Shown piece by piece: positions 34,655 through 43,742 of a DNA stretch of 64,000 bases. Numbering within the stretch: position 1 is the stretch's first letter; every line of letters begins with the position of its first letter. The position numbers were made by a program, and so were the translations under genes. This stretch comes from CAYOEJ01 sp964403015 (lineage in GTDB: Bacteria; Actinomycetota; Actinomycetes; Actinomycetales; Actinomycetaceae): contig CAYOEJ010000004.1 in the NCBI GenBank assembly GCA_964403015.1, forward strand, positions 11,118 to 75,117. Reading direction: 5' to 3'. The notes under the pieces were generated by a model. The model was given only the letters and a program-made list of their open reading frames with translations. It did not search any database and was not told the DNA's origin.

Positions 34655-37600
34655 GTGAGTGATATACACCTCGAGCGTACGGCTCGCGATAAGGTCACGA
34701 CCATCATTATTTCGGATGGTCGTGACCTTGCGTTTCTCGACGAGACTTTGCTGGGTGTGGCTGAGCAAACCCACCAAAGTGACCGAGTCATCGTCGGTCT
34801 CGTTTCCCTCGAGTCGGCGGCGGTGCAGCCACTAGAAACTCATCTGGACGACTACGTGGTGAGCGCCATTGGTGAGCAGGAAAACCTAGGTGCCGCTATC
34901 AAAGCAGCGCTGTCAAAGGCTGGCGAGGATTCGGAAGATGGGTGGTACTGGGTCCTACATGCTGATTCCGCTCCCGCACCCACCGCGCTCGATCGTCTTC
35001 TGCGCGTGGGCGAGCACTCGAATCGCATTGGCGCGGTGGGGCCAAAGCAGATCGGTTGGGAGTCCGCGCGGGGCGAGAGAGAACTTTTGGAAGTTGGCAT
35101 TCGAGCCACACGATCCGCCCGCCGCGTGCCCGAAATAGAGGTGGGCGAACGGGACCAGGGCCAGTACGACTCTCGAGACGACGTCCTAGCCGTTGGCACA
35201 GCGGGAATGCTTATCCGGAAGTCGGCGTGGCGAGAACTCGACGGCTTCAATCCACACCTTGGCCCCTTCGGCGATGGTCTTGAGTTTTCTCGCCGCCTCC
35301 GTCACGCGGGCTATCGCGTGGTGGTCGAGCCTCAAGCAACGGTGCGCCATGCACGTAACAGCTTGGGCGAAGATCCAGCGTACTCCTTTGGCCGACGCCG
35401 GAGCGCACAAATGCTCAACGCGCAGCTCGCTGCGCCAGGTTGGCTCGTCCCCCTGTTGTGGCTCGGATATACGCTTGGCTCGATTCCTCGTGCAATTCTG
35501 CGACTTCTGCTCAAGGAACCAACGCGTGCGGGAGGGGAAGTTCGTGCCGGGCTGAGTAATCTCGCAGCGATACCGGCCATCCTGCAAGGGCGCCGTGCTA
35601 TCCAAGATGTTCGAGAGGTGTCCGGCAGTGCCTTGCGCCAGCTTGAGGCTTCTCCCGCAGAGGTTCGGGCTGCCAAGCGGGAATCACGCCGCTCACGTGC
35701 CGAAGCTAGGGCCCTTGCACTACTCCCAGACCCGCTCACACTGAGCGCGCAAAGCGATCTGCGCAGACATGCGCGCCGGGGCGCGCTCGTCACCATCTTC
35801 TTTGGAATACTTCTTACCGCTCTGCTTCATCTGCCGTTATTCGCGCAAGGAACCTTGGCGGGCGGCCAGATCACACACGCCACCGCGACGGCGGGAGATC
35901 TATGGGATGTCATTCGGTCCGGCTGGCTACCAACCGGCGATGGCTATCCACTTCCCGTTGATTCGCTGTGGGTCGCATTTTTGCCCCTTTTAGCGCTCGG
36001 GATGCCGATTGGCCTGACGCTTGGCCAACTCATCACCGCCATTATTTATGCTGCGATCCCGCTTAGCGCCCTCACCGGATACCTCGCTGTTGGACGGTTG
36101 ACAAAGAGCTGGCACGTTCGCGTTGTTCTCGGGCTGCTGTGGTCGATCGGGCCTCCCATGCTCGAGAGCTTGGCTGGCGGGCGCATCGCGTCGGTCATCA
36201 TCCATATCCTCCTTCCACTTTTGGTGTTTGCAGTTGTAGGAGCTTGGCGCGGTTCGTCCACTATGCTTGGCCTATCTGCCTTGACGCTCGGACTCCTCTC
36301 CACTGCATCGCCAATGTTCCTTCTAGCGTCGGTTGCTTTGGCAGCGATCGGCCTCGTGTACTGCCGAGGTGCTCGCAAGCGCTGGCTGTGGCTACCCCTG
36401 CCTGCCCTCGGCATGCTTGCTCCCGCAATTCGCCAGCTAGATCCGTCCGAGATCACTCCATTCCTGTTTTCGATGCCAGGCAAACCAGTCGCATCACCGC
36501 GTGACCCGAGCGAGTTGCTCGACCTGTTCTCGCTGCGTTCCGTTTCTCTTTCTAACGATCTGGACTGGCTGCTCTACATCCCGATCGGTATCCTCTTGGT
36601 TGCCGCTGTGTTTGCGCTGGTGCGCAGGCATCGCCAGTGGCCAATTCGCCTGGGTTGGGCGGTCATGGTTGTCGGTTTTAGCTGGGCGCTCATCGCAACG
36701 CGCACGGAGGTTGGCCACATTGTCGATGGTCTTAACAGGACGTCCGTAGTTGGATGGGCAGGCGTTGGACTGAGCGTATTTTGGTTGGGACTCATCCTCG
36801 TTCTCGCCAATGGGTCAGATGCTCTTCGAACCTCCTTGCGCACGCGTAGTTTTGGGCTGGCCCACGTCATCGGCGGTTTACTCATGGCGCTCGTTCCGCT
36901 CACAGTTCCAGCCATGGCCGGGCAGTGGATTCATCTGCAACTCACGAGCACACACAACGACCTCACTGGTGCCGACGACGTTCTGCCCGCCATGGCGCGT
37001 GAATCGCAGAGCGGGCCGAACTCGGGGAGAGTGCTGGCGCTAGTTTCCACTTCTGACGGCATTGAGGCCGAAGTGTGGCGTCGCACCGGGATTGAGATAC
37101 ACGAGTTCTCGACGATCAAAACCATTCGTGAGCTCAATGCCATCAGCAATGGCGAAGCCTTAAGCGATAACGAATCGCTTGCCACCGGCGTCGTCAACCT
37201 CACCAGTGGTTCCCAAAACGCTGCCTCGCAGCTTGCGGCACACGCAATCACTGTGGTTCTTGTACCGCCAAGCGATGAGAGAAGCGGAGCGGAACACCGC
37301 GGAGAACTCATCGCCCAGCTGCACGCCGTCGCGGGACTCGAGTACGTGACGGACAACGAGACCGGGACCTTCTGGCGAGTTCGAACCAGCGACCCACCAC
37401 CAGCGCGACTTCATACCAGCGACGGGGAGATCATTGCCTCGGGCACGGTAGAAGCCCACGGCGAAATTGCCGGATCGATCGAAACCCGAGAGTTGGCTCT
37501 TGCTGAACGAGCAGACGAGGGCTGGGTCGCCACAATCAACGGTGACGAGCTCCAGTCCATTGAGGCAGATTTGCAAACTTGGGAAATTCCCCGCCAAACA

Positions 37601-37729
37601 GCGGGTGAGGTTCACGTGACATACTCGGACACCACCAATGATGTCTTGGTGGGAATTCAACTTCTCACGATGATCGTCACCTTTATTGTGGCGCTGCCGT
37701 TACGCACACGGAAGGGGAGTGTGGAATGA
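34655..37729 (+). CDS. Large membrane glycosyltransferase, family 2
   Basis: 1024-residue protein. A cytoplasmic GT2 domain comes first (about 1-300, with VLHADSAPAPTALDRLL and GPKQIGW). A multi-helix region of about ten helices spans roughly 370-770, then an extracellular C-terminal domain and a final helix. This layout is typical of the glycosyltransferase next to whiB in actinobacteria, presumed to build a wall or surface polysaccharide. The GTG start is 13 bases after whiB; the end overlaps the DUF5719 gene by four bases (ATGA). Confidence 0.88.
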   Translation: MSDIHLERTARDKVTTIIISDGRDLAFLDETLLGVAEQTHQSDRVIVGLVSLESAAVQPLETHLDDYVVSAIGEQENLGAAIKAALSKAGEDSEDGWYWVLHADSAPAPTALDRLLRVGEHSNRIGAVGPKQIGWESARGERELLEVGIRATRSARRVPEIEVGERDQGQYDSRDDVLAVGTAGMLIRKSAWRELDGFNPHLGPFGDGLEFSRRLRHAGYRVVVEPQATVRHARNSLGEDPAYSFGRRRSAQMLNAQLAAPGWLVPLLWLGYTLGSIPRAILRLLLKEPTRAGGEVRAGLSNLAAIPAILQGRRAIQDVREVSGSALRQLEASPAEVRAAKRESRRSRAEARALALLPDPLTLSAQSDLRRHARRGALVTIFFGILLTALLHLPLFAQGTLAGGQITHATATAGDLWDVIRSGWLPTGDGYPLPVDSLWVAFLPLLALGMPIGLTLGQLITAIIYAAIPLSALTGYLAVGRLTKSWHVRVVLGLLWSIGPPMLESLAGGRIASVIIHILLPLLVFAVVGAWRGSSTMLGLSALTLGLLSTASPMFLLASVALAAIGLVYCRGARKRWLWLPLPALGMLAPAIRQLDPSEITPFLFSMPGKPVASPRDPSELLDLFSLRSVSLSNDLDWLLYIPIGILLVAAVFALVRRHRQWPIRLGWAVMVVGFSWALIATRTEVGHIVDGLNRTSVVGWAGVGLSVFWLGLILVLANGSDALRTSLRTRSFGLAHVIGGLLMALVPLTVPAMAGQWIHLQLTSTHNDLTGADDVLPAMARESQSGPNSGRVLALVSTSDGIEAEVWRRTGIEIHEFSTIKTIRELNAISNGEALSDNESLATGVVNLTSGSQNAASQLAAHAITVVLVPPSDERSGAEHRGELIAQLHAVAGLEYVTDNETGTFWRVRTSDPPPARLHTSDGEIIASGTVEAHGEIAGSIETRELALAERADEGWVATINGDELQSIEADLQTWEIPRQTAGEVHVTYSDTTNDVLVGIQLLTMIVTFIVALPLRTRKGSVE

Positions 37730-39192
37730 GAGTGAAGGCTACGATATCGGGAGTCGCTCTCATCGCAGCGGCCACGGGATTAACCGCACTCGCCTTGGGC
37801 ATGGACGTTACGGAGCCAACGAACGGCGAGGCGCCGGTTCTGACTCCGGACACCGCCACCATGGCTCTCGTATGTAACGGCGGAGTTTCTAGAACAATTG
37901 ACGCGGGTGTCGACGTTGAAGAGCTTGATGAGAACACCGCTGGGTGGGCAGGAATCCTTGCTAGCGGCCGTTCGGAGCGTCAATGGATGCCCCTACCCGA
38001 AGAACGCGAACGAAGCGTCGCAGGCCCCGTTCTCGCTCCCGACCTGCTGGGCGAGACCGAGCTTGGTCATCCGCAGGCGTTCGGTGTTTTGAGAGTGACC
38101 GAAGCGGGCGACGTTACCAGAGTCGCGGGTGCTACCACCCATCGTGCAGAGGCGGGAGACGTAGCAGGCCTTGCTAATGATGCTTGCCAGTGGGCGAGCA
38201 GTTCGATGTGGATCGTGGGTTCCTCGTCTGAGCTTGGCGTATCCAACCGTCTAGTGGTCTCCAATCCGGGTGCTACCACCGTCACCGTGATGATCGATGG
38301 TTACTCCTCAATAGGCGAGATGGATCTTGGGGCAAATGGAGTTGTTAACCTGTCTCCTCGCTCGTCTACCGAGATCATTCTCGACGGTATCCTTCCACAG
38401 GATCCACGTATCGCACTCCGACTCAGTACGGACTCCGGAAGATTCTCAGCCTCTCTGCAGACGGCGGCACTAGAAGGCTTCACCCCGGCAGGACTTTCAT
38501 TCGTCTCCGGCTCGGAATTTGGACGGGAACTGACCATCCCCGGTCTGTTCATCCCCGCGGCGCCTTCAGGCAATGGCGGGGTTTCACGACTTGCCCACCC
38601 TGACGTGACAGGGAAAGTTCGCATCGTCAATCCATCTGATGACCCGCGAACCGTGGACATCGCAACCGTCTTGGGTGACGAAGAGACGCCACTGCCCGGC
38701 GGCGAAGGCGTAACTGTGGCTCCCCAGACCGTCCTTGATCTCAGCCTCGATGGACTGACACCGGGAACTCACGGGGTCATTGTTCGTGCAGATGGCGACG
38801 TGGCAGCAGGCGTTGAGGTGCGTGAGGGCAACGCGGAGGACGGCTGGGACACTGCGTGGCTGTCGACTCAGGCTCCCATGCGGCAGGGTGGCGTTGCGTT
38901 TGGCCTTTCGCAGGGCGAGTTAGGCCTGATGGCCACCGACAGCGCCAACGTAACGTGGACGGCTTACAACGATGCTATCGAAGAAATCGACAGCGAAACC
39001 CTGGCTGTAGCGGGAACGCAGAGCATCTCGTTGCCCGACGGTACGTCGTACGTCTGGATGGAGTCCGACGACGACGTTTGGGCGGCCGTAAACCTACGGG
39101 CGCCGCTGGAGAATAGGACAGCCGTCGACTGGACGCCGCTGACGTCTGGCGCGGCAGAAACTCAAAACCTGCGCATTGACGTCCGTCCGTAG
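37726..39192 (+). CDS. DUF5719 family secreted or anchored protein
   Basis: 488 residues with an N-terminal hydrophobic segment (about 4-26) and a beta-rich exported body with repeated immunoglobulin-like strands and no catalytic motif. It is translationally coupled to the glycosyltransferase, so a helper role in the same surface polymer is likely. The function is not established. Confidence 0.8.
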   Translation: MRVKATISGVALIAAATGLTALALGMDVTEPTNGEAPVLTPDTATMALVCNGGVSRTIDAGVDVEELDENTAGWAGILASGRSERQWMPLPEERERSVAGPVLAPDLLGETELGHPQAFGVLRVTEAGDVTRVAGATTHRAEAGDVAGLANDACQWASSSMWIVGSSSELGVSNRLVVSNPGATTVTVMIDGYSSIGEMDLGANGVVNLSPRSSTEIILDGILPQDPRIALRLSTDSGRFSASLQTAALEGFTPAGLSFVSGSEFGRELTIPGLFIPAAPSGNGGVSRLAHPDVTGKVRIVNPSDDPRTVDIATVLGDEETPLPGGEGVTVAPQTVLDLSLDGLTPGTHGVIVRADGDVAAGVEVREGNAEDGWDTAWLSTQAPMRQGGVAFGLSQGELGLMATDSANVTWTAYNDAIEEIDSETLAVAGTQSISLPDGTSYVWMESDDDVWAAVNLRAPLENRTAVDWTPLTSGAAETQNLRIDVRP

Positions 39193-39297
39193 AATCCCCG
39201 GTCCGTGAGCAAGTGGCACCCCCACTGACGCAACAATGACGTAGCTTGGCTAAACTGAGTCCCGAGGCGCCGACGCGAGCGACGCCCGAGGTCCGCG

Positions 39298-39732
39298 TTA
39301 AAGGTAGTCGATCTCCTCGGGATCCATCTCGAGTGCCGTTGCCAACTGGTTCGTGATGACATCATGAATGAACCAGCGCGGATCCGGTTCCTTCTTGGTA
39401 GCCTCTAAGATCGGCATCCGATAGAAAATGATTCGCCCGCGTATCTTTGCAGGCCTTTCGAATGGCAGGAATCGCGATAGCGGGATTCCCTGCTCCCAAG
39501 GTGCCGGGTCTTGCTGGGGAACATCGAGTACCGCAAAGTCATAGCGATCGAGTTTGGGGCCGAGCCTGCGCTTAAAGTTCCCAAGATCCCAGGCGATCAC
39601 GTCGTCAAACTGATCTGCTCGCGTCCGCCAGACGGGGGCGGTCATCGGCACGATGGGACCGCGAAATCCGCGACCGTGGCGATCGCGTCGGCGCGCGTTG
39701 GCGCGGCTAGGAATAGCGGACTCGTAACTCAC
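39298..39732 (-). CDS. Zincin-like (DUF1025-type) protein with altered metal site
   Basis: 144 residues. The N-terminus RGPIVPMTAP and the RIIFYRMPILEA strand match the actinobacterial zincin-like family next to DUF3499. The helix that holds HExxH in active members reads HDVITNQLATALEMDP: the glutamate is replaced by aspartate and the second histidine is absent. I recall mycobacterial relatives also lacking the second histidine, so this looks like a non-catalytic branch. It is divergent from the DUF3499 gene. Confidence 0.75.
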   Translation of the reverse strand: MSYESAIPSRANARRRDRHGRGFRGPIVPMTAPVWRTRADQFDDVIAWDLGNFKRRLGPKLDRYDFAVLDVPQQDPAPWEQGIPLSRFLPFERPAKIRGRIIFYRMPILEATKKEPDPRWFIHDVITNQLATALEMDPEEIDYL

Positions 39733-39801
39733 ATGGCCAGCTTAGCGTTCGCGGTACGTGCTCGCGCCGAGCCCGCGCGTTCAGATGTAGAGTTGTTTCT
39801 C

Positions 39802-40314
39802 GTGAGTCCTATTCGTCAATGTTCCCGTACCAACTGTCGCGAGAGCGCCGTTGCCACGATGACGTACGGCTATAAAGAAGCCACGGCAGTCATCGGCCCA
39901 CTTTCACCCATTGCCCAGCCGGGCGCGTTTGATCTGTGCATGGAGCACGCGCATTCGGTGACCGTTCCCGTGGGTTGGCAAATGGTCCGTCTCGTGACGG
40001 AGTTTGAACCGGTGGAACCCTCAGATGATGATCTCACCGCCCTTGCCGACGCGATCCGTGAGGCCTCGAGGCGCGAGGTTGCACCTCCGCAGCCTGCGCG
40101 CCGTGAAGTGCGTCGCCCAGCAACCGACCTTTCTACCCCTCCTACGCCTCGTCCGCGTTTCGCAGTGATACCTGGCCTTGGAGATGAGCCCGATGGCGAC
40201 GACGCCGGAGCAAAGGGTGAGACTGAAGCCGCATTTGCTGAGGACGAGTCGTCGCGAGCTGCTTCGGCCGCACGATCGACACCGCTCAGCTCTGTAGAAG
40301 ATGAGGAAAACTGA
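39802..40314 (+). CDS. DUF3499 family protein
   Basis: About 170 residues from GTG 39802. The conserved N-terminal block has a Cys/His set likely to bind zinc (RQCSRTNC, then DLCMEHAH) and the family core TMTYGYKEATAVIGPL. The C-terminal half is a disordered acidic Ala/Pro tail. Longer in-frame starts overlap the divergent zincin gene and are not family-like. It is coupled to the Trm112-like gene by a one-base overlap (TGATG). Confidence 0.82.
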   Translation: MSPIRQCSRTNCRESAVATMTYGYKEATAVIGPLSPIAQPGAFDLCMEHAHSVTVPVGWQMVRLVTEFEPVEPSDDDLTALADAIREASRREVAPPQPARREVRRPATDLSTPPTPRPRFAVIPGLGDEPDGDDAGAKGETEAAFAEDESSRAASAARSTPLSSVEDEEN

Positions 40315-40511
40315 TGGAACAGTGGTTTGACGAATCCCTGCGTTGTCCCGTGACCGGTGCTCGACTCCAGAGGGTCACTAACGACGACGGAACCACCGAG
40401 CTCGTTGCAGACGAAGGCGCGAGCCCACGGCTCGCCTATCCCGTTATCGACGATGTCCCGCACCTGCTCGAATCATACGCACGGTCGATCGACGATACGC
40501 CCCAGCGCTAG
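40314..40511 (+). CDS. Trm112-like small zinc-ribbon-type protein
   Basis: 65 residues of the Trm112/YcaR fold: LRCPVTGARLQ near the N-terminus and AYPVIDDVPHLL near the C-terminus. Eukaryotic Trm112 activates methyltransferases; the bacterial role is unclear. Only one of the usual cysteines (Cys11) is present, so zinc binding is doubtful. In related genomes a phosphomannomutase gene often separates DUF3499 and Trm112; it is absent here. Confidence 0.8.
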   Translation: MEQWFDESLRCPVTGARLQRVTNDDGTTELVADEGASPRLAYPVIDDVPHLLESYARSIDDTPQR

Positions 40512-40542
40512 CGGCCGAGCCTAAAAGCCATCGGCCGCTGTC
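40511..40542. terminator. Convergent terminator hairpin after Trm112-like and RDD genes
   Basis: Perfect 8-bp stem GCGGCCGA/TCGGCCGC (40511-40518 with 40531-40538) with a 12-base loop and a weak T-rich tail. It begins inside the Trm112 stop codon. Confidence 0.6.
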
Positions 40543-40559
40543 TTTGGTCGCGGATCGAC

Positions 40560-41423
40560 CTACGCGGGATCCGGAACCTGATAGGGCAATCTTTCCGTGG
40601 CGCTCAGCGAACGGCTCTGGTGCTCGCGGCGATGTTCGTGCCGCTGCAGTTCGGCCTCGTGCCGAACAAGCATGAGCGCGGATAGGAAGTCCTCGGGCGA
40701 GGTCCCCCACGGAGGTGGGGGAGAGACGTAATTTTCTGCGGAGGCTGCCAGAAGCCGGCCTTGGGCCGCACGAGCCGGCCCTGTGAGTCGGCGTGAATGG
40801 CGCAGGAAGTCGACGATGTTAAGAGCCAAGCCAGTGGGCAGGTTTCGCGTCTGAACAGATTGAGCCCACCCTTGGAGGCCATCAGGCATCCAAACTTTAG
40901 GTTCCCAGTTGGTGGCTTTTGGCCAGCGCACCACGTACGTCCCGGCCAGCATGTCACCCAGCCGCTGGCCGCGCTTAGTCAATGCGGACGTGATGAGTGC
41001 GAGTGACCCCAGCGTCAACCACACCTCGACGATTCCGATAGTGGCGCGCACGAAGGCCTGCCGAATAGTTATGCGTCCACCATCGGATCGAACCACGCGG
41101 GTGCGGGTCAGGAGCTTGCCAAGGGATGTTCCCCCGCTAAGGCCAGTAACCAGAGCTGGGATCAGCCAAAAGAATGATGCCAGCAACAGAGTCATTGCCG
41201 TGCGAAAAGTTGCTTCGCTAAGTCCGAACCCGTGCCTGAGTAGCTGCTCAAGAATGAAGCCAAGCAGAAGAGCCATAAGCACATAGTCCACAAACCCAGA
41301 GACCATTCTTGTGGTCACGGTCGCCGAAGGCAGGTCAAGTGCTACGGCCTCGCCCGTGACGATCTCCTCGCCCAGGTAGCCGCTTGCTCGCAGTTGATCA
41401 TACTGATCTTGATTTCGTGCCAC
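40560..41423 (-). CDS. RDD family membrane protein
   Basis: 287 residues from GTG 41423 with three to four helices and the RDD signature (TRMVSGFVDYVLMALLLGF, SLGKLLTRTRVVRSDGG, QRLGDMLAGTYVV). A cytoplasmic C-terminal tail of about 110 residues is charged and Pro-rich. It is divergent, by 39 bases, from the SpoIIM-like gene and belongs with the MoxR/DUF58 module. Function unknown; some RDD proteins act as sodium/proton exchangers. Confidence 0.85.
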   Translation of the reverse strand: MARNQDQYDQLRASGYLGEEIVTGEAVALDLPSATVTTRMVSGFVDYVLMALLLGFILEQLLRHGFGLSEATFRTAMTLLLASFFWLIPALVTGLSGGTSLGKLLTRTRVVRSDGGRITIRQAFVRATIGIVEVWLTLGSLALITSALTKRGQRLGDMLAGTYVVRWPKATNWEPKVWMPDGLQGWAQSVQTRNLPTGLALNIVDFLRHSRRLTGPARAAQGRLLAASAENYVSPPPPWGTSPEDFLSALMLVRHEAELQRHEHRREHQSRSLSATERLPYQVPDPA

Positions 41424-41462
41424 GTCTACAGGATACCCGCACCTTTGTGGCACAGTTGGAAC

Positions 41463-42458
41463 GTGGACAGTCTCGCTTTTGCTAAGACCCACTCAAGTGA
41501 GTGGGAGCGCCTTGATGAGCTCGCGAAGCGGCGCAGGCTGAGCGGCCAAGAGAGCGACGAATTCGTGAGGCTCTACCAGCGCGCAGCCACCCATTTGGCA
41601 ACTGTGCGCACCCAGGCGCCCGATCCCGACGTCGTGCTTTATCTGTCTGCCATCCTCGGCAGGGCCCGATCCCGCCTAACCCAGTCTTCAGGCGGTACGT
41701 GGGCCAGTGTGGCCGACTTCTTCAACGTCACCCTTCCCATCGCCTTCTACCGCATCCGCTGGTGGGTACTTGGTGTAACTCTTGGATTCGTGGGTGTTTT
41801 CCTCGTCGTTCTCATCCACTATCACCTGAACCCAGAACTGGTGACCTCCATGGGATCCTTGGCTTCCCTTGAGCACTACGCGGATACCGCCTTTGAAGCC
41901 TACTATTCGGAATACGCTAACGCTGATTTCGCCGCACTCGTATGGACCAACAATGCGTGGATTGCTTTGCAATGCGTAGCTGGCGGTATAACCGGCGTTT
42001 TCCCCGCGTTTGTTTTGTGGCAAAACGCGGTGTCAATTGGTCAGTCTGCAGCAGTCATGAACTACTTCGACTCGCTGGACATATTTTTCCAACTTATCCT
42101 TCCGCACGGGCTGCTTGAGCTGACTGCCATCTTCGTGGCGGGCGCCGCGGGTTTACGCCTTTTCTGGGTGCTGCTTGTTCCCGGTGACCGGCCTCGAGTA
42201 GACGCACTCGCTACCGAGGGCCGCCAAACCGTGACCGTGGGCATCGGTCTTGTTTTTGTCCTCTTCGTCTCGGGTCTCGTGGAAGGATTCGTGACGCCAT
42301 CTGGGCTGGAGTGGTGGCTGAAGATCGTCATCGGCGCACTCGTCCTCGCGGCCTTCTGGGCATGGGTGATTCTTCTTGGTAGGTCTGGCTTGGCACGCGG
42401 CCTCAGCGCGGATCAGGCTCCCGCAGATGCGGGCTGGACCGTGGAATACAGCGCTTAG
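41463..42458 (+). CDS. Stage II sporulation protein M-like membrane protein
   Basis: 331 residues from GTG 41463. A helical cytoplasmic N-terminus (DELAKRRRLSGQESDEFVRL) precedes six or so helices of the SpoIIM fold. The organism group does not sporulate; this family is regularly found beside MoxR, DUF58 and RDD genes in actinobacteria. Its stop overlaps the convergent DUF58 gene by four bases. Confidence 0.85.
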   Translation: MDSLAFAKTHSSEWERLDELAKRRRLSGQESDEFVRLYQRAATHLATVRTQAPDPDVVLYLSAILGRARSRLTQSSGGTWASVADFFNVTLPIAFYRIRWWVLGVTLGFVGVFLVVLIHYHLNPELVTSMGSLASLEHYADTAFEAYYSEYANADFAALVWTNNAWIALQCVAGGITGVFPAFVLWQNAVSIGQSAAVMNYFDSLDIFFQLILPHGLLELTAIFVAGAAGLRLFWVLLVPGDRPRVDALATEGRQTVTVGIGLVFVLFVSGLVEGFVTPSGLEWWLKIVIGALVLAAFWAWVILLGRSGLARGLSADQAPADAGWTVEYSA

Positions 42459-43741
42459 AGCTTTCCCCGTGCCTTGAGCTCAAGGTAGGTATCGGTCACC
42501 TTTGGTGGCAGCCCTTCGGCGTCGGCACGTACGACGAAGGCACCCGCACGTTCAATCTCGCGTGCAACGGCATCTTTTTCCACGTCGCCTCGAGAGAAAG
42601 CAGCGGACTCGTAGACCTGTTCCAACGTATGGTCTAGGCTCCCCACCCCGTCACGTGCAGTGTGCGTGGACGCGACGAGCACAGTGTGAGTACGGCGCAA
42701 CGTGGAAATTGCTTCGAAAAGACCCGACTGGACTGAGCCCCCGCCAAGGTGGGTGAGCAGAACGACGAAGGCGGGACGGCGCGTGATCTTCTTGATGGTG
42801 GTGATCGCACTGGTCCAGTCTGTGGCTGCCAACGACGGGTGAACATCCGCCAGACCTTCTGCGATCTTATTCATCATGGTGGTTTGAGTGCCGCTCAAAC
42901 GAGTCTTAACCTCGTCGTCGAGCGCAACCACGCTCACTCGGTCACCAGCGCGAATGGCCAGCGTGGCCAGCAGGAGGGTGCTTTCAATAAACGAATCGAA
43001 AGCCGTGCCATCACCCATGCGCAGCGCGCCGGACCTACCGGCATCGAGAAGTATTACCACTTGGCGGTCTCGTTCTGGCCGCCAAGTTCGAACAACGGTA
43101 TCGCCGAGACGGGCGGTGGATCGCCAGTCAATCGCGCGCACATCGTCGCCTGCGACATATTCGCGAAGTGAGTCGAACTCGGTGCCCTGGCCTCGAACAA
43201 GGAGCAGCGCACGCCCCTCCAGTTCGCGTAGCCTCTGGACTCTGGAGGAGACATGCCGGCGCGAGTTAAAGGGAGGGAGAACACGAAGCTGCCACGGGGA
43301 CTCAAAAGACCGCTGTCTACCAGCCAGCCTGAGGGGTCCGGTGGTTCTGACAGTCACGGCCTCAGAATAGCGAGTTCCGCGACGCGAGGGCGTGAGAGAA
43401 GCTTGGACCCGGCGTCGTTCACCCGCGGGAATAGTGAACGAGTGGCGTGAGGGCTCCACACCGGCCGATGGTGGCCAGGCGTCACGAATCTGGCCAGCTA
43501 CTCGTCTGCGGGAGGAATTCGTAAGTGTCAGCGTCTGAACAATAGGCTGACCTACTCTAGTTGCGCTATCTGCCTCGCGGCTGACGGCAATTGAACTGGG
43601 GGACGGCGCAAGGGCAGCATCGAGGAGACAGAGCACCACAACGAAGAGGTTGATCCAGAGCACGCTCGAGAGGCTGCCCAAAGAAATTCCAACGAGAATT
43701 CCTACGGCAGCGAGTGCGACTGCTGGCAGGCGGAGGTACAT
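42455..43741 (-). CDS. DUF58 family protein (VWA-like partner of MoxR)
   Basis: 428 residues: two N-terminal helices, an extracellular or peripheral beta region, and the DUF58 core SLREYVAGDDVRAIDWRSTA followed by a VWA-like fold. The MIDAS-like motif reads LLDAGRS, lacking one of the two serines of DxSxS. DUF58 proteins are thought to work with the adjacent MoxR ATPase. ATG 43741 follows the moxR stop by one base; an in-frame start at 43765 would overlap it. Confidence 0.87.
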   Translation of the reverse strand: MYLRLPAVALAAVGILVGISLGSLSSVLWINLFVVVLCLLDAALAPSPSSIAVSREADSATRVGQPIVQTLTLTNSSRRRVAGQIRDAWPPSAGVEPSRHSFTIPAGERRRVQASLTPSRRGTRYSEAVTVRTTGPLRLAGRQRSFESPWQLRVLPPFNSRRHVSSRVQRLRELEGRALLLVRGQGTEFDSLREYVAGDDVRAIDWRSTARLGDTVVRTWRPERDRQVVILLDAGRSGALRMGDGTAFDSFIESTLLLATLAIRAGDRVSVVALDDEVKTRLSGTQTTMMNKIAEGLADVHPSLAATDWTSAITTIKKITRRPAFVVLLTHLGGGSVQSGLFEAISTLRRTHTVLVASTHTARDGVGSLDHTLEQVYESAAFSRGDVEKDAVAREIERAGAFVVRADAEGLPPKVTDTYLELKARGKL

Positions 43742-43742
43742 G

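Noticed and set aside
39511..39801. N-terminal extension of the DUF3499 gene
   Set aside because: It overlaps the divergent zincin-like gene and is not family-like; GTG 39802 begins just before the conserved Cys block.
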